Positions 1 through 9,203 of a DNA stretch of 41,182 bases are shown piece after piece (the first letter of the stretch is position 1; each line of letters starts with the position of its first letter). Made by a program: the position numbers and the translations under genes. Origin of the DNA: Bathymodiolus brooksi methanotrophic gill symbiont (GTDB lineage: Bacteria > Pseudomonadota > Gammaproteobacteria > Methylococcales > Methylomonadaceae); the NCBI GenBank assembly GCA_020996635.1, contig JAJJBE010000040.1, forward strand, positions 1-41,182, written 5' to 3'. Below the pieces are notes generated by a model, which was given only the letters and a program-made list of their open reading frames with translations, was not told where the DNA came from and did not search any database.

Positions 1-95
1 CTGTCGGGATAACTACTTGCCTCCCGAGCGAACTGACCAGTTCACTTCGGATTGGCGAATTTCCCTGTCGCCTACTGCGGACTAAAAATCATCAC
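1..95. repeat. 95-bp terminal direct repeat, left copy
   Basis: Bases 1-95 are identical, in the same orientation, to 41088-41182. The sequence is visibly richer in GC than the genes around it and continues past base 95 to about 135, where the kinase remnant begins. Two readings are possible: the contig is circular, with an assembly overlap, or both ends stop in copies of a dispersed chromosomal repeat. The housekeeping gene content favours the second. I do not recognise the repeat. Confidence 0.9.
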
Positions 96-133
96 TTCGC
101 TGCGCTCCGTTTCCCTGATTTTCAGCGTAGGAG

Positions 134-533
134 GTGCAACCCGCTTTATTTGCACAGGATACAAACTCGCCACCAAAAAAAGTTTTAGCCATCTTTATCT
201 TTAAACAGGGCATGCCTTGGGCCTATTACCTTGAAGAAAGTATGCGCGCTGCTTTAAGCAAAAAATTTGGCTCTGCGCTTGAGTTTAATGTTGAGTACGC
301 GGATCAATCAAGATTTCCAGAAGAAACTTACCGCGCTAAGGCCATCGACTTATATCGTTATAAATACAGCAAACAAAAAATGGATTTGGTGCTTGTCTTG
401 GGCGCTGAATCAGTGGACTTAATGATTGAATACGGTAGTTTACTATTCGATGATACGCCTGTGATATTGATTAATACTGATAAACAAGGATTACTGAAAC
501 CCAATATTCTCTCTATGACATGGGGGTTTGACT
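134..533 (+). pseudogene. Sensor histidine kinase, N-terminal fragment (ABC_sub_bind-like periplasmic domain), 5'-truncated
   Basis: This reads as the first half of an ABC-transporter-substrate-binding-like sensory domain (residues such as VLAIFIFKQGMPWAYY, then LVLVLGAESVDLMIEYG). Residues ALFAQD just after the start look like the tail of a signal peptide, so the native start and most of the leader are missing. The only available start is a GTG at 134 with an in-frame TAG just upstream, and it falls at the junction with the GC-richer repeat. At 533 the frame is broken by a miniature element and ends at a stop 17 bp inside it. Removing the element and one target duplication joins this frame exactly to the fragment at 716. 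The product would be a useless periplasmic stub. Confidence 0.8.
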
Positions 534-715
534 CAATGCCAGTAAGTTAAGCGTAACATATTAATACCAATAGAGTTTTTTGGTATAAAAATGAGGTTTT
601 TTTAACCACTCTAATAACATCAATCCTTTAGAAGCTAAAGTTTCTCTTATATTTCGACAAAACAAGTATTTTAGTTATTAAATATCAATTACTTGCGCTT
701 AACTTACTGGCATTG
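534..715 (+). mobile_element. 182-bp IS4-like MITE, copy 1, inserted in the kinase gene
   Basis: The ends are perfect 20-bp inverted repeats, CAATGCCAGTAAGTTAAGCG. It is flanked by a 10-bp direct duplication, GGGTTTGACT, at 524-533 and 716-725. There is no coding capacity. Inside are smaller palindromes (CTTTAG-AAG-CTAAAG; TACCAA...TTGGTA). A second copy lies in opposite orientation at 40770-40962. The end sequence resembles, from memory, the IS4 inverted repeat (AATGCC...GTTAAG), and a 10-13-bp duplication is usual for IS4-family transposases, so a family member elsewhere in the genome probably mobilised it. The near-perfect ends and clean duplication indicate a recent insertion. Confidence 0.92.
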
Positions 716-2116
716 GGGTTTGACTTTGTAAAGACTGGAGCGCTTATTTATAATTTGCTGCCAAAAACCAAACACTTGTTTGTTATTTCGGGTGTGTCAA
801 TGATGGATCAAAATCTAAAAAAGTTGGCAGTTAAGGCGTTGAGCGGTTTGGAAAATAAATATGTAATTCATTATATTGATAGTTATACCAAGCAAGACTT
901 ATTATTAAAGGTTGCCCACTTACCTAAAGATTCAGCCATTTTCTTTATATCCTTATTTCGTGATGTCAGTGGGCAATCCTTTGTTCCTCGGGATGTTATG
1001 GCCGAAGTTTCACAAAAAGCTAATTCCCCTGTGTTTTCTATGGTGGATACCTATTTAGGGTATGGTACCGTTGGTGGAGCACTGCTGAGTGCAAGTTATC
1101 AAGGGAAAAAATATGCTGAGATGGTCGTAAAAATCTTGGCAGGAGAGTCTTTAGCTAATTTACAATATACAGATAAAGGAAATCAGCTAATGTTTGATTG
1201 GCAACAGCTTAAACGCTGCTCTATTGATGAAAGCCGGTTACCTATTGGCAGTATTGTCCGTTACCGTAAGCTATCTACTTGGGAAGAGCATCAATGGAAA
1301 ATAGTTGGTGTAAGCATCATTATTGTAATGCAAGCTCTGGCAATGATTGGCTTACTGATTCAACACAAAAGACGCCGCCGAGCTGAAGAGGAAGCCCAAA
1401 AGCTTCGTGATGAACGTGCTCATATATCACGGGTACTGGCAATGGGGGAGATTGCCGCCTCCTTGGCGCACGAAATCAACCAGCCCTTATCCGCTATCCG
1501 TAGCTACGCACAAGCCGCACAGCGTTTTCTTAAAAATGATCCTGCTGAGGCAAGTAAGGCTTTATCAGGTATTATTACGGGTAACCGACGTGCTGAGGAA
1601 GTCATTAAACGCATACGCATGTCTTTAAAAAAAGAACCTTTCAAACAAACACGTATTCAGCTTAAAGGGCTTGTAGAAGAAGTCATAGAACTTGCAACGA
1701 GTAAGGCGCAAGAACAAAACATTTCCCTAAAAAGTGAGCTGATACTTGATTTTCCTGCTACCTTCGGCGACCGAATTCAACTACAACAAGTACTATTTAA
1801 TTTAATTCTGAATGCTATTGAAGCGATCACTGATAAAAACAACACCCATGCTGAAGTCGTCGTGCTTGCCCTACAAGAAAACACACAGTTTATAACCCTC
1901 TCTATACGCGATACAGGTATGGGGATTGATGAGCAAAAAGCCAATAGTTTATTTGATGCATTTTACACCACTAAAGCTGAAGGTTTGGGCATAGGATTAT
2001 CCATTAGTCGTTCTATTATTGAAGACCATAGTGGGCGATTATGGGCGACAAACAACGACGATATAGGCAGTACCTTTTCTTTTACCATCCCTATTTGTGA
2101 GGACGATAAAAAATGA
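713..2116 (+). pseudogene. Sensor histidine kinase, C-terminal fragment (half sensor domain, TM, HisKA, HATPase)
   Basis: This is the rest of the gene interrupted at 533. In order it has the second half of the periplasmic ABC_sub_bind-like domain (fragment residues 1-185), one membrane segment (about 196-217), an Arg/Glu-rich linker, the phosphoacceptor H-box LAHEINQPLS with His253, the N-box (FNLILNAIEAI), the G1 box DTGMGID and the G2 box GLGIGLS. The kinase core is complete. The apparent TTG start at 713 lies in the end of the inserted element, so it is unlikely to be the native start. The lost signal peptide and half sensor should abolish normal sensing. The stop overlaps the response regulator start by 4 bp (ATGA), which marks them as a cognate pair. 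Confidence 0.85.
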
Positions 2117-2733
2117 CTTTACCTAAAAAAGCAACCGTCTTTATTGTAGATGATGACGAGCTTATTCGAGACTCTCTTGAGTTTTTGGCGAAATCGGTAG
2201 GACTTGCAGTAAAGACATTTTCATCTGCGCAAGCATTTCTTGATAGTGAACTCCCTAATACCCCTTGTTGTTTAGTGTCAGATATTCGCATGCCGGGATT
2301 AAGTGGGCTGGACCTTCAAGATGAACTAGTGAAAAGAGGCATTACCATTCCAGTCATTTTTATCACAGGGCATGGTACGGTGCCTATAAGTGTCCGAGCT
2401 ATGAAAGCAGGTGCAGTAAATTTTTTACAAAAACCATTTGAAGACCAAGACCTTTTAGATTCTATTCACCACTCTATTGAGCAGGACAGGCTTAGCAAAA
2501 TTGAACAACATAAAATAAAAGATATTGAACGACGTATCAAATCGTTAAGCTTACGTGAGCATGAAATTCTTATTTTTGTTGCAGCAGGTCAGCTGAATAA
2601 GCAAATCGCATTTGAGCTAGGAATGAGTGAAAACACGGTAAAAACACACCGATTTCGAATTATGCGCAAAATGGAAGTTAAAACCTTAGCAGATTTAGTA
2701 CGTGCAACTGAAAAGGCTAATGAAAAAACATAA
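2113..2733 (+). CDS. Two-component response regulator, FixJ/TtrR type (REC + LuxR HTH)
   Basis: A 206-aa cytoplasmic transcription factor. The receiver domain (residues about 7-120) has the acidic pocket DDD (13-15), phosphoacceptor Asp57 in SDIRMPG, Thr85 (FITGHG) and Lys107 in QKPFE. A short helical linker leads to a LuxR/GerE-type helix-turn-helix (about 140-200) with the typical LSLREHEIL...GMSENTVKTHRFRIMRKM pattern. It overlaps the upstream kinase gene by 4 bp and looks intact although its kinase is broken, so it may now be an orphan or answer to another phosphodonor. Its targets cannot be read from the sequence. The divergent-facing ccm/cytochrome genes downstream are one possibility, not a conclusion. 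Confidence 0.93.
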   Translation: MTLPKKATVFIVDDDELIRDSLEFLAKSVGLAVKTFSSAQAFLDSELPNTPCCLVSDIRMPGLSGLDLQDELVKRGITIPVIFITGHGTVPISVRAMKAGAVNFLQKPFEDQDLLDSIHHSIEQDRLSKIEQHKIKDIERRIKSLSLREHEILIFVAAGQLNKQIAFELGMSENTVKTHRFRIMRKMEVKTLADLVRATEKANEKT

Positions 2734-2789
2734 TCAGTGAATAAGTCGAATAATTTTGCAATATTCATACCTTGGCTATTTAAGTGCTT

Positions 2790-2952
2790 AGGGACGTGCA
2801 CGGAATAACATCCCGAAGTTATAACGCAGGATTTTTGTGCCGGGAAGGTTGCTCTCATGAGGCGCATAGTTATTCTACGCAACGAATGAGAGCCGCCTTC
2901 CTGGTGCAAAAAGACTAGTTAGAAATCGGGAGATTGTTTCGTGCACGTTCCT
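2790..2952. repeat. Palindromic repeat element with nested inverted arms
   Basis: The outer arms are 2790-2816 (GGGACGTGCACGGAATAA then CATCCCGA) and 2926-2952, which is its approximate reverse complement (TCGGGA...CGTGCACGTTCCT). Inside, 2832-2857 and 2885-2912 form a second inverted pair (TTTTTGTGCC / GGTGCAAAAA and CTCTCAT / ATGAGAG). The whole unit could fold into one long imperfect hairpin. TTAAGT occurs just outside both ends and may be a target duplication, but the boundaries are not certain. It has no coding capacity and looks like a MITE or intergenic dispersed repeat. Confidence 0.75.
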
Positions 2953-3306
2953 TAAGTTGCTATGGAGGGTTCAACACGATTAAAGAGCACTTGTTAAAGT
3001 CGCCGTATGCTGGCATATTTAATACTGTTAAAATTTAGAAAAAGCTCCCCTCGCTTTCATCAAGCCTTACTTAATAATCGCTTTTTTGGTGAGCCATTGC
3101 GCCAATAGGAAGAAAGCCGCAGTCTTACACGCCGTACTAAAATAAAAGCTGCCGTTTTATTATTCTTTATCTGGCGACTTAAAGAAATCAATAAATCCCC
3201 CGTAAAAATATCAAAGAAAGAAAAAATAAATTAACAGTGCCTAGCTAGCACTATAAAAAAAATACCATTCAATATCAATTCATTACAATAAAACAAAATC
3301 TCTCTT

Positions 3307-3332
3307 TAAAAAATGTGGGACTAAAGTCCCGC
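3307..3332 (-). terminator. Rho-independent terminator after ccmI
   Basis: Read on the minus strand this is GGGAC-TTTA-GTCCC followed by ACATTTTTT, a short GC stem with a T-run. It lies about 70 bp past the ccmI stop and would end the long ccm/cytochrome transcript. Confidence 0.7.
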
Positions 3333-3401
3333 TTCCAAGTTGTCTAAGTATTCCATACACGCTGCTAAGCCTATTCAAGTAGCTGGGCTGGGGTATAGAG
3401 C

Positions 3402-4673
3402 TTATTTCTGCAATTGATTAATGACTAAATTTAAGTCCTTAGCTCCCTTTACCAAGACAGATTTTTGTTCGACAAATAAATCACCCGCTTGCGGTTTAGC
3501 TGTGCCAGCTAATGAAATACGCGCAATAATATCGACAGACTCAACCGATGCGATAGTTGCAGTAGGCATGGCGGCTTTGCTTTCATCTAAAACTATACGC
3601 TTAGGTAGGTCTTTTACCTGAATCCGCTCTATTGCTAAAGGCATTCTTCCCCCTTGCGCTCGTGCATAAACAAATACCGTATGTTCTGGTTTTACACGAC
3701 TAGCTAATTCAGGTGCTAGGCTGAGATTAATAATGACTTGTGCTTTATTAGCAACATCGACAGCTTTATCAACAACAGGTGCTATACCTGCTTTTAATTG
3801 TGCATCAGCGATTGCAAGCTCTATAAAGCGTTCCGCTTGTGCTTGCCCTGCTTGCACTTTTGCTTGCTGCCAATGCTTGATTGCTGCTGGGTATTGTTCC
3901 TGCATATACGCCTGAATGCCCTTTAAGATAAGTGCTGTGCTTTCTTGAGCATCAGCCGCTAAAGCTTGCTCGATAGCCACATTCACTTCATCGGTGAATT
4001 TTTCACCTTGAGCTTGATATAAAGCTTGTGCATAAGAGCCTTTAACTCGCGCATAATCTTTATGTTTTGCACCTAGGTTCTTAGCTAAGCGTGCATAAAC
4101 ATCAACGACTTTATTGTAACGACCAATCGCCATATAGCTATTCGCAAGCAAAATAGATTTCTCAAAATCAGCTGGGTTTTCTGCTAATTTTTCTTCTAAC
4201 ATGTCGATGGCTTTAACAAAATCTGGTGCTTTATTTTGCCCATTTTTTGCTGGTTGAGATTGTTCACTTTGCGCTTTTAATGCTAGAAAATCTGCATAAT
4301 CATCACTACGCCCTAAATCTAAATACACCGCAAGACTGGCTATAATTAAAACAACGCCAGCACTAACAACCATTAATGCTTGAGCCACACTCACTGGCTG
4401 TGTTTTATACTGAAGTGCGTGTTTACCTTCTACATCTTGTAATAGAGATTTTTCTAATTCTGCTTTTAAGGCATTATATGAAGCATCATCTAATGTACCT
4501 TGCGTTTTTTCTGCATCTAACTCTGCCAAACGTTCATGGAAAATATTGACATTATCTTGTTCGACACCTGAGCCTTCAACATGCTCTGCTTTTTGATTTT
4601 TTAACAAAGGCAGCACTAAAAATAACAGTGCGAGTAGGCTTAATACTGCAATCCAAATCCATAAACTACTCAT
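3402..4673 (-). CDS. ccmI: Cytochrome c biogenesis protein CcmI
   Basis: A 423-aa inner-membrane protein of Ccm System I that presents unfolded apocytochrome c to the heme ligation complex. It has an N-terminal membrane segment (residues about 4-23), a cytoplasmic loop with the family hallmark NIFHERLAELDAEKTQGTLDDA, a second membrane segment (about 100-118) and a periplasmic TPR region (about 150-290, e.g. LLANSYMAIGRYNKVVDVYARLAKNLG). A C-terminal beta-rich domain typical of long CcmI proteins follows. The start shares one base with the ccmH stop (TAATG). It is the last gene of the operon, followed by a terminator. Confidence 0.93.
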   Translation of the reverse strand: MSSLWIWIAVLSLLALLFLVLPLLKNQKAEHVEGSGVEQDNVNIFHERLAELDAEKTQGTLDDASYNALKAELEKSLLQDVEGKHALQYKTQPVSVAQALMVVSAGVVLIIASLAVYLDLGRSDDYADFLALKAQSEQSQPAKNGQNKAPDFVKAIDMLEEKLAENPADFEKSILLANSYMAIGRYNKVVDVYARLAKNLGAKHKDYARVKGSYAQALYQAQGEKFTDEVNVAIEQALAADAQESTALILKGIQAYMQEQYPAAIKHWQQAKVQAGQAQAERFIELAIADAQLKAGIAPVVDKAVDVANKAQVIINLSLAPELASRVKPEHTVFVYARAQGGRMPLAIERIQVKDLPKRIVLDESKAAMPTATIASVESVDIIARISLAGTAKPQAGDLFVEQKSVLVKGAKDLNLVINQLQK

Positions 4674-5146
4674 TACTTTTTACCTTTATTTAATACTTTC
4701 TGTAGACGTTGTTTTTGCTGTTTATCTAGTTCAATACTTTCTACTGTCGTGTTAATAACTTTTTTACTGCGCTGACGGGTTAAATAAATAACAATAGCTA
4801 ATCCGACAATTAATAACACAAAAGGGCCTAGCCATAAAATGGCATTTTGGCCATTGAAGCGTGGCTCATATAAAACAAAATCACCATACCGAGCTACCAT
4901 ATAATCAACAATTTCTATGTTACTTTTCTCTGCACCCAGCATTTCATACACTTTCTGACGCAAATCTTGTGCAATAGCAGAATTAGAATCTGCAAGGTTT
5001 TGATTTTGACATTTAGGGCAGCGTAAATCCGCAACTAACTCATGAAATCGTGCTTGCTTATCAGCATCTTTAAATTCATAAGTATCAATAGAGGCATAAG
5101 CAGAGTTGAATGAGATTAAAGTTAAAAATATAAAAAATCTAAGCAT
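4673..5146 (-). CDS. ccmH: Cytochrome c-type biogenesis protein CcmH (thiol oxidoreductase)
   Basis: The product reduces apocytochrome heme-binding cysteines in the periplasm so that heme can be attached. I place the start at the ATG at 5146, two bases after the ccmG stop. This gives a 157-aa protein opening with a clear signal peptide (MLRFFIFLTLISFNSAYA). The family motif LRCPKCQNQNLADSNS contains the redox CxxC. A single membrane anchor (ILWLGPFVLLIVGLAIVIYL) follows, with a short basic cytoplasmic tail. An upstream in-frame ATG at 5194 would place the signal peptide internally, so it is less likely. The CcmI function is on a separate gene. Confidence 0.93.
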   Translation of the reverse strand: MLRFFIFLTLISFNSAYASIDTYEFKDADKQARFHELVADLRCPKCQNQNLADSNSAIAQDLRQKVYEMLGAEKSNIEIVDYMVARYGDFVLYEPRFNGQNAILWLGPFVLLIVGLAIVIYLTRQRSKKVINTTVESIELDKQQKQRLQKVLNKGKK

Positions 5147-5148
5147 TT

Positions 5149-5679
5149 TTATTGATTCTCCCAGCTTTGCATAATTGTTTGTAATTCTTGCCACGTTTGT
5201 TCAGTAACAACTCCGACATGCCGAAAACGTATAATGCCCTGCGCATCTAATAGATAAGTTTCTGGTGCACCATAAACGCCTAAATCTAAACCTAACATGC
5301 CAGATTCATCATAGATATTAAACTGATAAGGGTTACCTAATTCAACAAGCCATTTTGTGGCTGCCGCTCGATTATCTTTATAATTTAAACCAATAATCGC
5401 AATTTTATTTTGCTGAGCAATGCGTAATAATTGATTATGCTCCTTCCGACAAGAAGGACACCAAGTTGCCCATACATTAACTAAAACTGGCTTACCAACA
5501 AGATCAGCCATGGTAAGTTTTCGTTCTGGTGCTAATAAGGACTCTACTTTAAAAGCAGGAAATGATTTATCAATCAGTGCTGACGGCAGTTCGCGAGGAT
5601 CAATACTCAGGCCTTTCCATAAAAATAATATTAAAACAGCAAACAAAGCTAAGGGTGCAAAAAGTAATAACCTAGGCAT
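5149..5679 (-). CDS. ccmG: Thiol:disulfide interchange protein CcmG/DsbE
   Basis: A membrane-anchored periplasmic thioredoxin-like reductant for apocytochrome c. The ATG at 5679 has AAGGAG upstream and overlaps the ccmF stop by 8 bp, giving 176 aa. An N-terminal anchor (residues about 3-21) precedes a thioredoxin fold with WATWCPSCRKE (Cys74, Cys77) and the cis-proline segment GVYGAPETYLLD (Pro139), both diagnostic of DsbE. A longer form from an ATG at 5727 would add 16 hydrophilic residues before the anchor and lacks support. Confidence 0.94.
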   Translation of the reverse strand: MPRLLLFAPLALFAVLILFLWKGLSIDPRELPSALIDKSFPAFKVESLLAPERKLTMADLVGKPVLVNVWATWCPSCRKEHNQLLRIAQQNKIAIIGLNYKDNRAAATKWLVELGNPYQFNIYDESGMLGLDLGVYGAPETYLLDAQGIIRFRHVGVVTEQTWQELQTIMQSWENQ

Positions 5680-7633
5680 GTGCAACTCCTTGTTTTTCAC
5701 TTTTATTTTGACGGTATCGTCTATCAAAAACAGTTAATATGCCGCCCAATGCCATTAGTAATCCACCTAACCATAACCAGCGTACATAAGGTTTGTAATG
5801 CACTCTTACCGCCCATGCGCCATCAGCAAGTGGCTCACCTAAAGCAACATATAAATCACGAAATAAACCTGGATCAATAGATGCTTCTGTCATCATTGAT
5901 TTCTTAACATTATAACGACGTTTTTCAGGATGTAAGGTGACGATAGAAGCGCCATCTAATGAAATTTCTATGGTTGCTTGATCAGCCGTATAGTTAGCCC
6001 CTTTTACCGGTTTTGTTCCTAGAAACTTAAACTGATAGTCTGCCAATTCAACTGTCTCACCCGGCGCTAGTCGCATATCACGCTCTTCACTATAAACAGA
6101 GACTAAGGTAATACCTATTGCGGTAACAGCAACACCGATATGCGCTAGCATCATTCCATAATAGCTGGGTGATAGTTGCTTTAATTTTTCAGTAATAGAG
6201 CTAGAAGTGCGAAACTTGCCTTTAAATTCTTTAGCAACCGTGGTGATAATCCACATGCTTAAGCTAATACCAATAAACACTCTGAAATTAAAACCATCAC
6301 CGTATAAAAATGGAAAAATAACGCCTGCTAGCAAACTTATTATTGCAGGTAGCATAAGCTGTTTTTTTACATTTTCCATTTTGGTATTTCGCCAGCGTGC
6401 TGCAGAAGAAAGCCCTAAACAAATAACCATCAGGCCCATAATGGGTACAAATAAGGCATTAAAATACGGAGGCCCAACAGATATTTTTCCTGCACCTAAG
6501 GCATCTATTAATAAAGGATAAAGCGTACCTAATAAAACAGTTACCGCCATGACCATTAAAAAGACATTATTAATCAGTAATAACATTTCACGAGAAAGCC
6601 AAGCAAAGCTCGATTCACTTTTTACATTAGGGGCTTTAAATGCGTACAAGGTTAAAGAGCCACCAATCGTTAAAACAAGTAATACCAAAATGAAGAAGCC
6701 GCGTTCTGGATCACTAGCAAAAGCATGAACTGACGTTAGTACGCCTGAACGCACTAAAAAAGTACCTAATAAACTTAATGAAAAAGCAAAGATAGCCAGT
6801 AATAAAGTCCAGCTTTTAAAGACACCACGTTTTTCTGTTACTGCTAAGGAGTGCATTAAAGCCGTACCGACTAACCAAGGCATCAAAGAGGCATTTTCTA
6901 CAGGGTCCCAAAACCACCAGCCACCCCAGCCTAATTCATAATAAGCCCACCAACTACCTAATGTAATTCCCGCGCCTAAAAAGGCCCAAGCAATATTTGT
7001 CCAAGGACGTGACCAACGCGCCCATGCTGCATCTAATCGACCCGATAATAAAGCGGAAATAGCAAAAGCAAAGGCAACAGAAAATCCCACATAGCCCATA
7101 TAAAGTAATGGAGGATGTACGATTAAACCAAAATCTTGTAATAACGGGTTTAAATCAGCCCCATCCATTGGGTATCGCGGTAAGTATCGTAAAAAAGGGC
7201 TAGATGTCCAAAGTAAAAAGGAAGTAAACCCTGTCGCAATAATGCCCATCACACCTAAAACACGCGCCAGCATATCAAGAGGCAATCCTTTACTAAATAA
7301 ACTAACCGCTAAGGTCCAGCCACTTAAAATTAACGCCCATAATAATAAAGAGCCTTCATGCCCCCCCCAAACCGCACTCAGTTTAAATTGCATGGGTAAT
7401 TGACTATTGGAATGATTAGCCACGTATTGCACGGAAAAATCATCAACTGAAAATGCATAGCCTAAGCAGATAAAACTAATCAGCATAAATGTAAACTGTG
7501 CTTTGGCTAAAGGCTTCGCATATTGCATCCATAAGGTCTTTAATGTCGCAGCGCCATATAAAGGAACCGTCGCTAAAATAATCGAAAAACCTAGCGCTAA
7601 AATTAACGCAAACTCACCTAACTCAGGGATCAT
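5672..7633 (-). CDS. ccmF: Heme lyase subunit CcmF
   Basis: A 653-aa polytopic inner-membrane protein, the catalytic core of holocytochrome c synthase in System I. The tryptophan-rich WWD domain is complete ([19 protein letters not shown]). The four histidine contexts known for the family are visible: [37 protein letters not shown] and [12 protein letters not shown]. Many hydrophobic helices span the length, with a periplasmic loop (about 510-600) before the last helix. It overlaps ccmE by 4 bp (ATGA) and ccmG by 8 bp, so the genes are translationally coupled. Length is normal for the family. Confidence 0.97.
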   Translation of the reverse strand: MIPELGEFALILALGFSIILATVPLYGAATLKTLWMQYAKPLAKAQFTFMLISFICLGYAFSVDDFSVQYVANHSNSQLPMQFKLSAVWGGHEGSLLLWALILSGWTLAVSLFSKGLPLDMLARVLGVMGIIATGFTSFLLWTSSPFLRYLPRYPMDGADLNPLLQDFGLIVHPPLLYMGYVGFSVAFAFAISALLSGRLDAAWARWSRPWTNIAWAFLGAGITLGSWWAYYELGWGGWWFWDPVENASLMPWLVGTALMHSLAVTEKRGVFKSWTLLLAIFAFSLSLLGTFLVRSGVLTSVHAFASDPERGFFILVLLVLTIGGSLTLYAFKAPNVKSESSFAWLSREMLLLINNVFLMVMAVTVLLGTLYPLLIDALGAGKISVGPPYFNALFVPIMGLMVICLGLSSAARWRNTKMENVKKQLMLPAIISLLAGVIFPFLYGDGFNFRVFIGISLSMWIITTVAKEFKGKFRTSSSITEKLKQLSPSYYGMMLAHIGVAVTAIGITLVSVYSEERDMRLAPGETVELADYQFKFLGTKPVKGANYTADQATIEISLDGASIVTLHPEKRRYNVKKSMMTEASIDPGLFRDLYVALGEPLADGAWAVRVHYKPYVRWLWLGGLLMALGGILTVFDRRYRQNKSEKQGVAHA

Positions 7634-8067
7634 TTTATCGCCTCTTGTTTTTTCTTCATGGTTTCTGCAATTTCAGGTGGCATATAATTTTCATCATGTT
7701 TTGCTAATACTTCAATTGCTTGGAAAACGCCCTGCGCATCCATTTTTCCTTGTGCAATGATTCCTTGCCCTTCGCGAAATAAATCTGGCAAAATCCCGGT
7801 AAACACTACATTCACTGTTTTTTCATAATCTGTTAATGCAAAGCTAACACGCAATGAATCCGTTGCTCTTTTTACACTGCCATCAACCACCATGCCGCCA
7901 ACACGAATTCGTGTGCCCACAGGCGCTTCACCATTAGCGATTTGGTTAGCTGAATAAAATAAATTAATATTTTGATTTAAGGAGTACATAACCAAACCCA
8001 CAATCAAGCTAGTTCCTAATACTATCGATAAAATAATGATTAAACGTTTTTGTCTTTTAGGTGTCAT
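7630..8067 (-). CDS. ccmE: Periplasmic heme chaperone CcmE
   Basis: A 145-aa protein that binds heme covalently and carries it to CcmF. One N-terminal anchor (residues 8-29) is followed by the OB-fold periplasmic domain ([21 protein letters not shown]) and the conserved C-terminal heme site [12 protein letters not shown]. His124 would be the heme-bonding residue and Tyr128 the axial ligand, so it is the common His-type rather than the Cys-type CcmE. It overlaps ccmD and ccmF by 4 bp each. Confidence 0.96.
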   Translation of the reverse strand: MTPKRQKRLIIILSIVLGTSLIVGLVMYSLNQNINLFYSANQIANGEAPVGTRIRVGGMVVDGSVKRATDSLRVSFALTDYEKTVNVVFTGILPDLFREGQGIIAQGKMDAQGVFQAIEVLAKHDENYMPPEIAETMKKKQEAIK

Positions 8068-8246
8068 GATGCGTTTTCTTCTCTTCTTAATTGACGTTTT
8101 GCTTTCATAAAAAATGCACGCTTCAGTAAAATGACTGAACTTACATTATAAATAAAGATTGCTAAAGCCATGCCATAACTCAACCAGACATAAAGGCCGT
8201 GTTTACCCATCTGTAAAAATTCGCTAAATGAAGCAAAATCACCCAT
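8064..8246 (-). CDS. ccmD: Heme exporter protein CcmD
   Basis: A 60-aa single-pass membrane protein that helps release holo-CcmE from the CcmABC complex. The ATG at 8246 has AAGGAAAAC upstream. An in-frame upstream start at 8309 would begin inside the stem-loop and is unlikely. The family pattern is present: [19 protein letters not shown], one membrane helix, then a basic tail (KAKRQLRRE). It overlaps ccmE by 4 bp. Confidence 0.9.
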   Translation of the reverse strand: MGDFASFSEFLQMGKHGLYVWLSYGMALAIFIYNVSSVILLKRAFFMKAKRQLRREENAS

Positions 8247-8270
8247 TTTTGTTTTCCTTTCTAAATTAAA

Positions 8271-8301
8271 ACTCCCCAAGTACATTAAAGACAAGGGGAG
8301 T
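8271..8301 (-). promoter_or_regulatory. Stem-loop between ccmC and ccmD
   Basis: ACTCCCC (8271-8277) pairs perfectly with GGGGAGT (8295-8301). On the minus strand the stem is followed by TTTTAATTT and then the ccmD ribosome-binding site. It could attenuate transcription or mark an mRNA processing point between ccmC and the coupled ccmD-I genes. The long 17-nt loop and broken T-run make full termination unlikely. Confidence 0.55.
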
Positions 8302-8358
8302 GAAGTCAAAGCCCTGCGTAAAACTGACTTTAAGTAAAAAATATTACTAAGTCTGAAA

Positions 8359-9108
8359 TTATAACGACTTAATCAACGATTGTACCCAGCTAGTTTTCAT
8401 TTCTCTCTGTAAAACCTCAAGCCGTGCACGATGCATTAAAATAACAGAAAAGAAACAATAAAAGCCTAGCACCATAATGAGTAGTGGAATCCACATTTCT
8501 GGCGGCATAGCGGGCTTTTCTGTGATGGTGAACGTAGCAGGTTGATGCAGCGTATTCCACCACTCAACCGAATATTTAATAATGGGAATATTCACTAAAC
8601 CAACTAAAGATAATACCGCAGCGGCTTTATCTGCACTTTGGGTATTTTCAAACGCCCCCCGCAATGCAATCACGCCCACATATAAAAATAATAAAACTAA
8701 CATAGAAGTTAATCTAGCATCCCAAACCCACCAAGCACCCCAGGTTGGTTTACCCCAAATGGCTCCCGTTGCTAATGACATCACAGCAATCGATGCGCCA
8801 AAGGCCGCACAAGATTGCGCTATGACATGAGCCAATTTCATTTTCCAAATTAAACCAATAGCTCCTGCAATCGCCATCAACATATAACAGGACTGCGCTA
8901 AGATGGATGCTGGAACATGTACATAAATAATCCGAAAACTATTACCTTGTTGATAATCAGCTGGCGCAAAAACCAGCCCCCAAATACTACCTGTTAGCAA
9001 TAAAATAATAGCAGCCGCTGTAAACCAAGGTAATAACTTGCCACTAATCTCATAAAACCAACGAGGTGAAGCTAATCGATAAAACCATTGCGGTAATTTA
9101 ATACTCAT
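8359..9108 (-). CDS. ccmC: Heme exporter/heme-handling protein CcmC
   Basis: A 249-aa six-helix inner-membrane protein that loads heme onto CcmE. The WWD motif is complete (WGAWWVWDARLTS, around residue 123). The two heme-ligand histidines expected for the family are His64 (YVHVP) and His188 (NTLHQP). It is the first ccm gene here: ccmA and ccmB, which usually precede it, are absent, and a 14-heme cytochrome gene lies 95 bp upstream with no terminator between them. That spacing suggests co-transcription with the cytochrome operon. Confidence 0.96.
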   Translation of the reverse strand: MSIKLPQWFYRLASPRWFYEISGKLLPWFTAAAIILLLTGSIWGLVFAPADYQQGNSFRIIYVHVPASILAQSCYMLMAIAGAIGLIWKMKLAHVIAQSCAAFGASIAVMSLATGAIWGKPTWGAWWVWDARLTSMLVLLFLYVGVIALRGAFENTQSADKAAAVLSLVGLVNIPIIKYSVEWWNTLHQPATFTITEKPAMPPEMWIPLLIMVLGFYCFFSVILMHRARLEVLQREMKTSWVQSLIKSL

Positions 9109-9203
9109 ACTTTTCCTATTTTTTCTTTTTTGTATTCACAAAATAAACTGCCTTAATAAATATAATCATACTCTAATATTGATTAGATTTATGCTCTTCC
9201 TTC

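Larger units (their letters stand above)
2734..3401. other. Intergenic region without a supportable gene
   Basis: This 668-bp stretch separates two convergent transcription units. It holds a palindromic repeat (2790-2952) and, near its right end, a terminator for the ccm operon (3307-3332). Between them a short minus-strand open stretch around 3088-3165 would encode a hydrophobic peptide of about 28 residues. It has no start, no ribosome-binding site and a stop upstream, so I treat it as non-coding or gene debris. Confidence 0.7.

Noticed and set aside
2589-2909. Minus-strand 106-codon frame over the regulator end and palindromic repeat
   Set aside because: It runs antisense to the response regulator and through a palindrome; no family features.
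3088-3165. Short minus-strand open stretch encoding a hydrophobic peptide of about 28 residues
   Set aside because: No start codon, no ribosome-binding site and stops just upstream; at most debris of an old gene.
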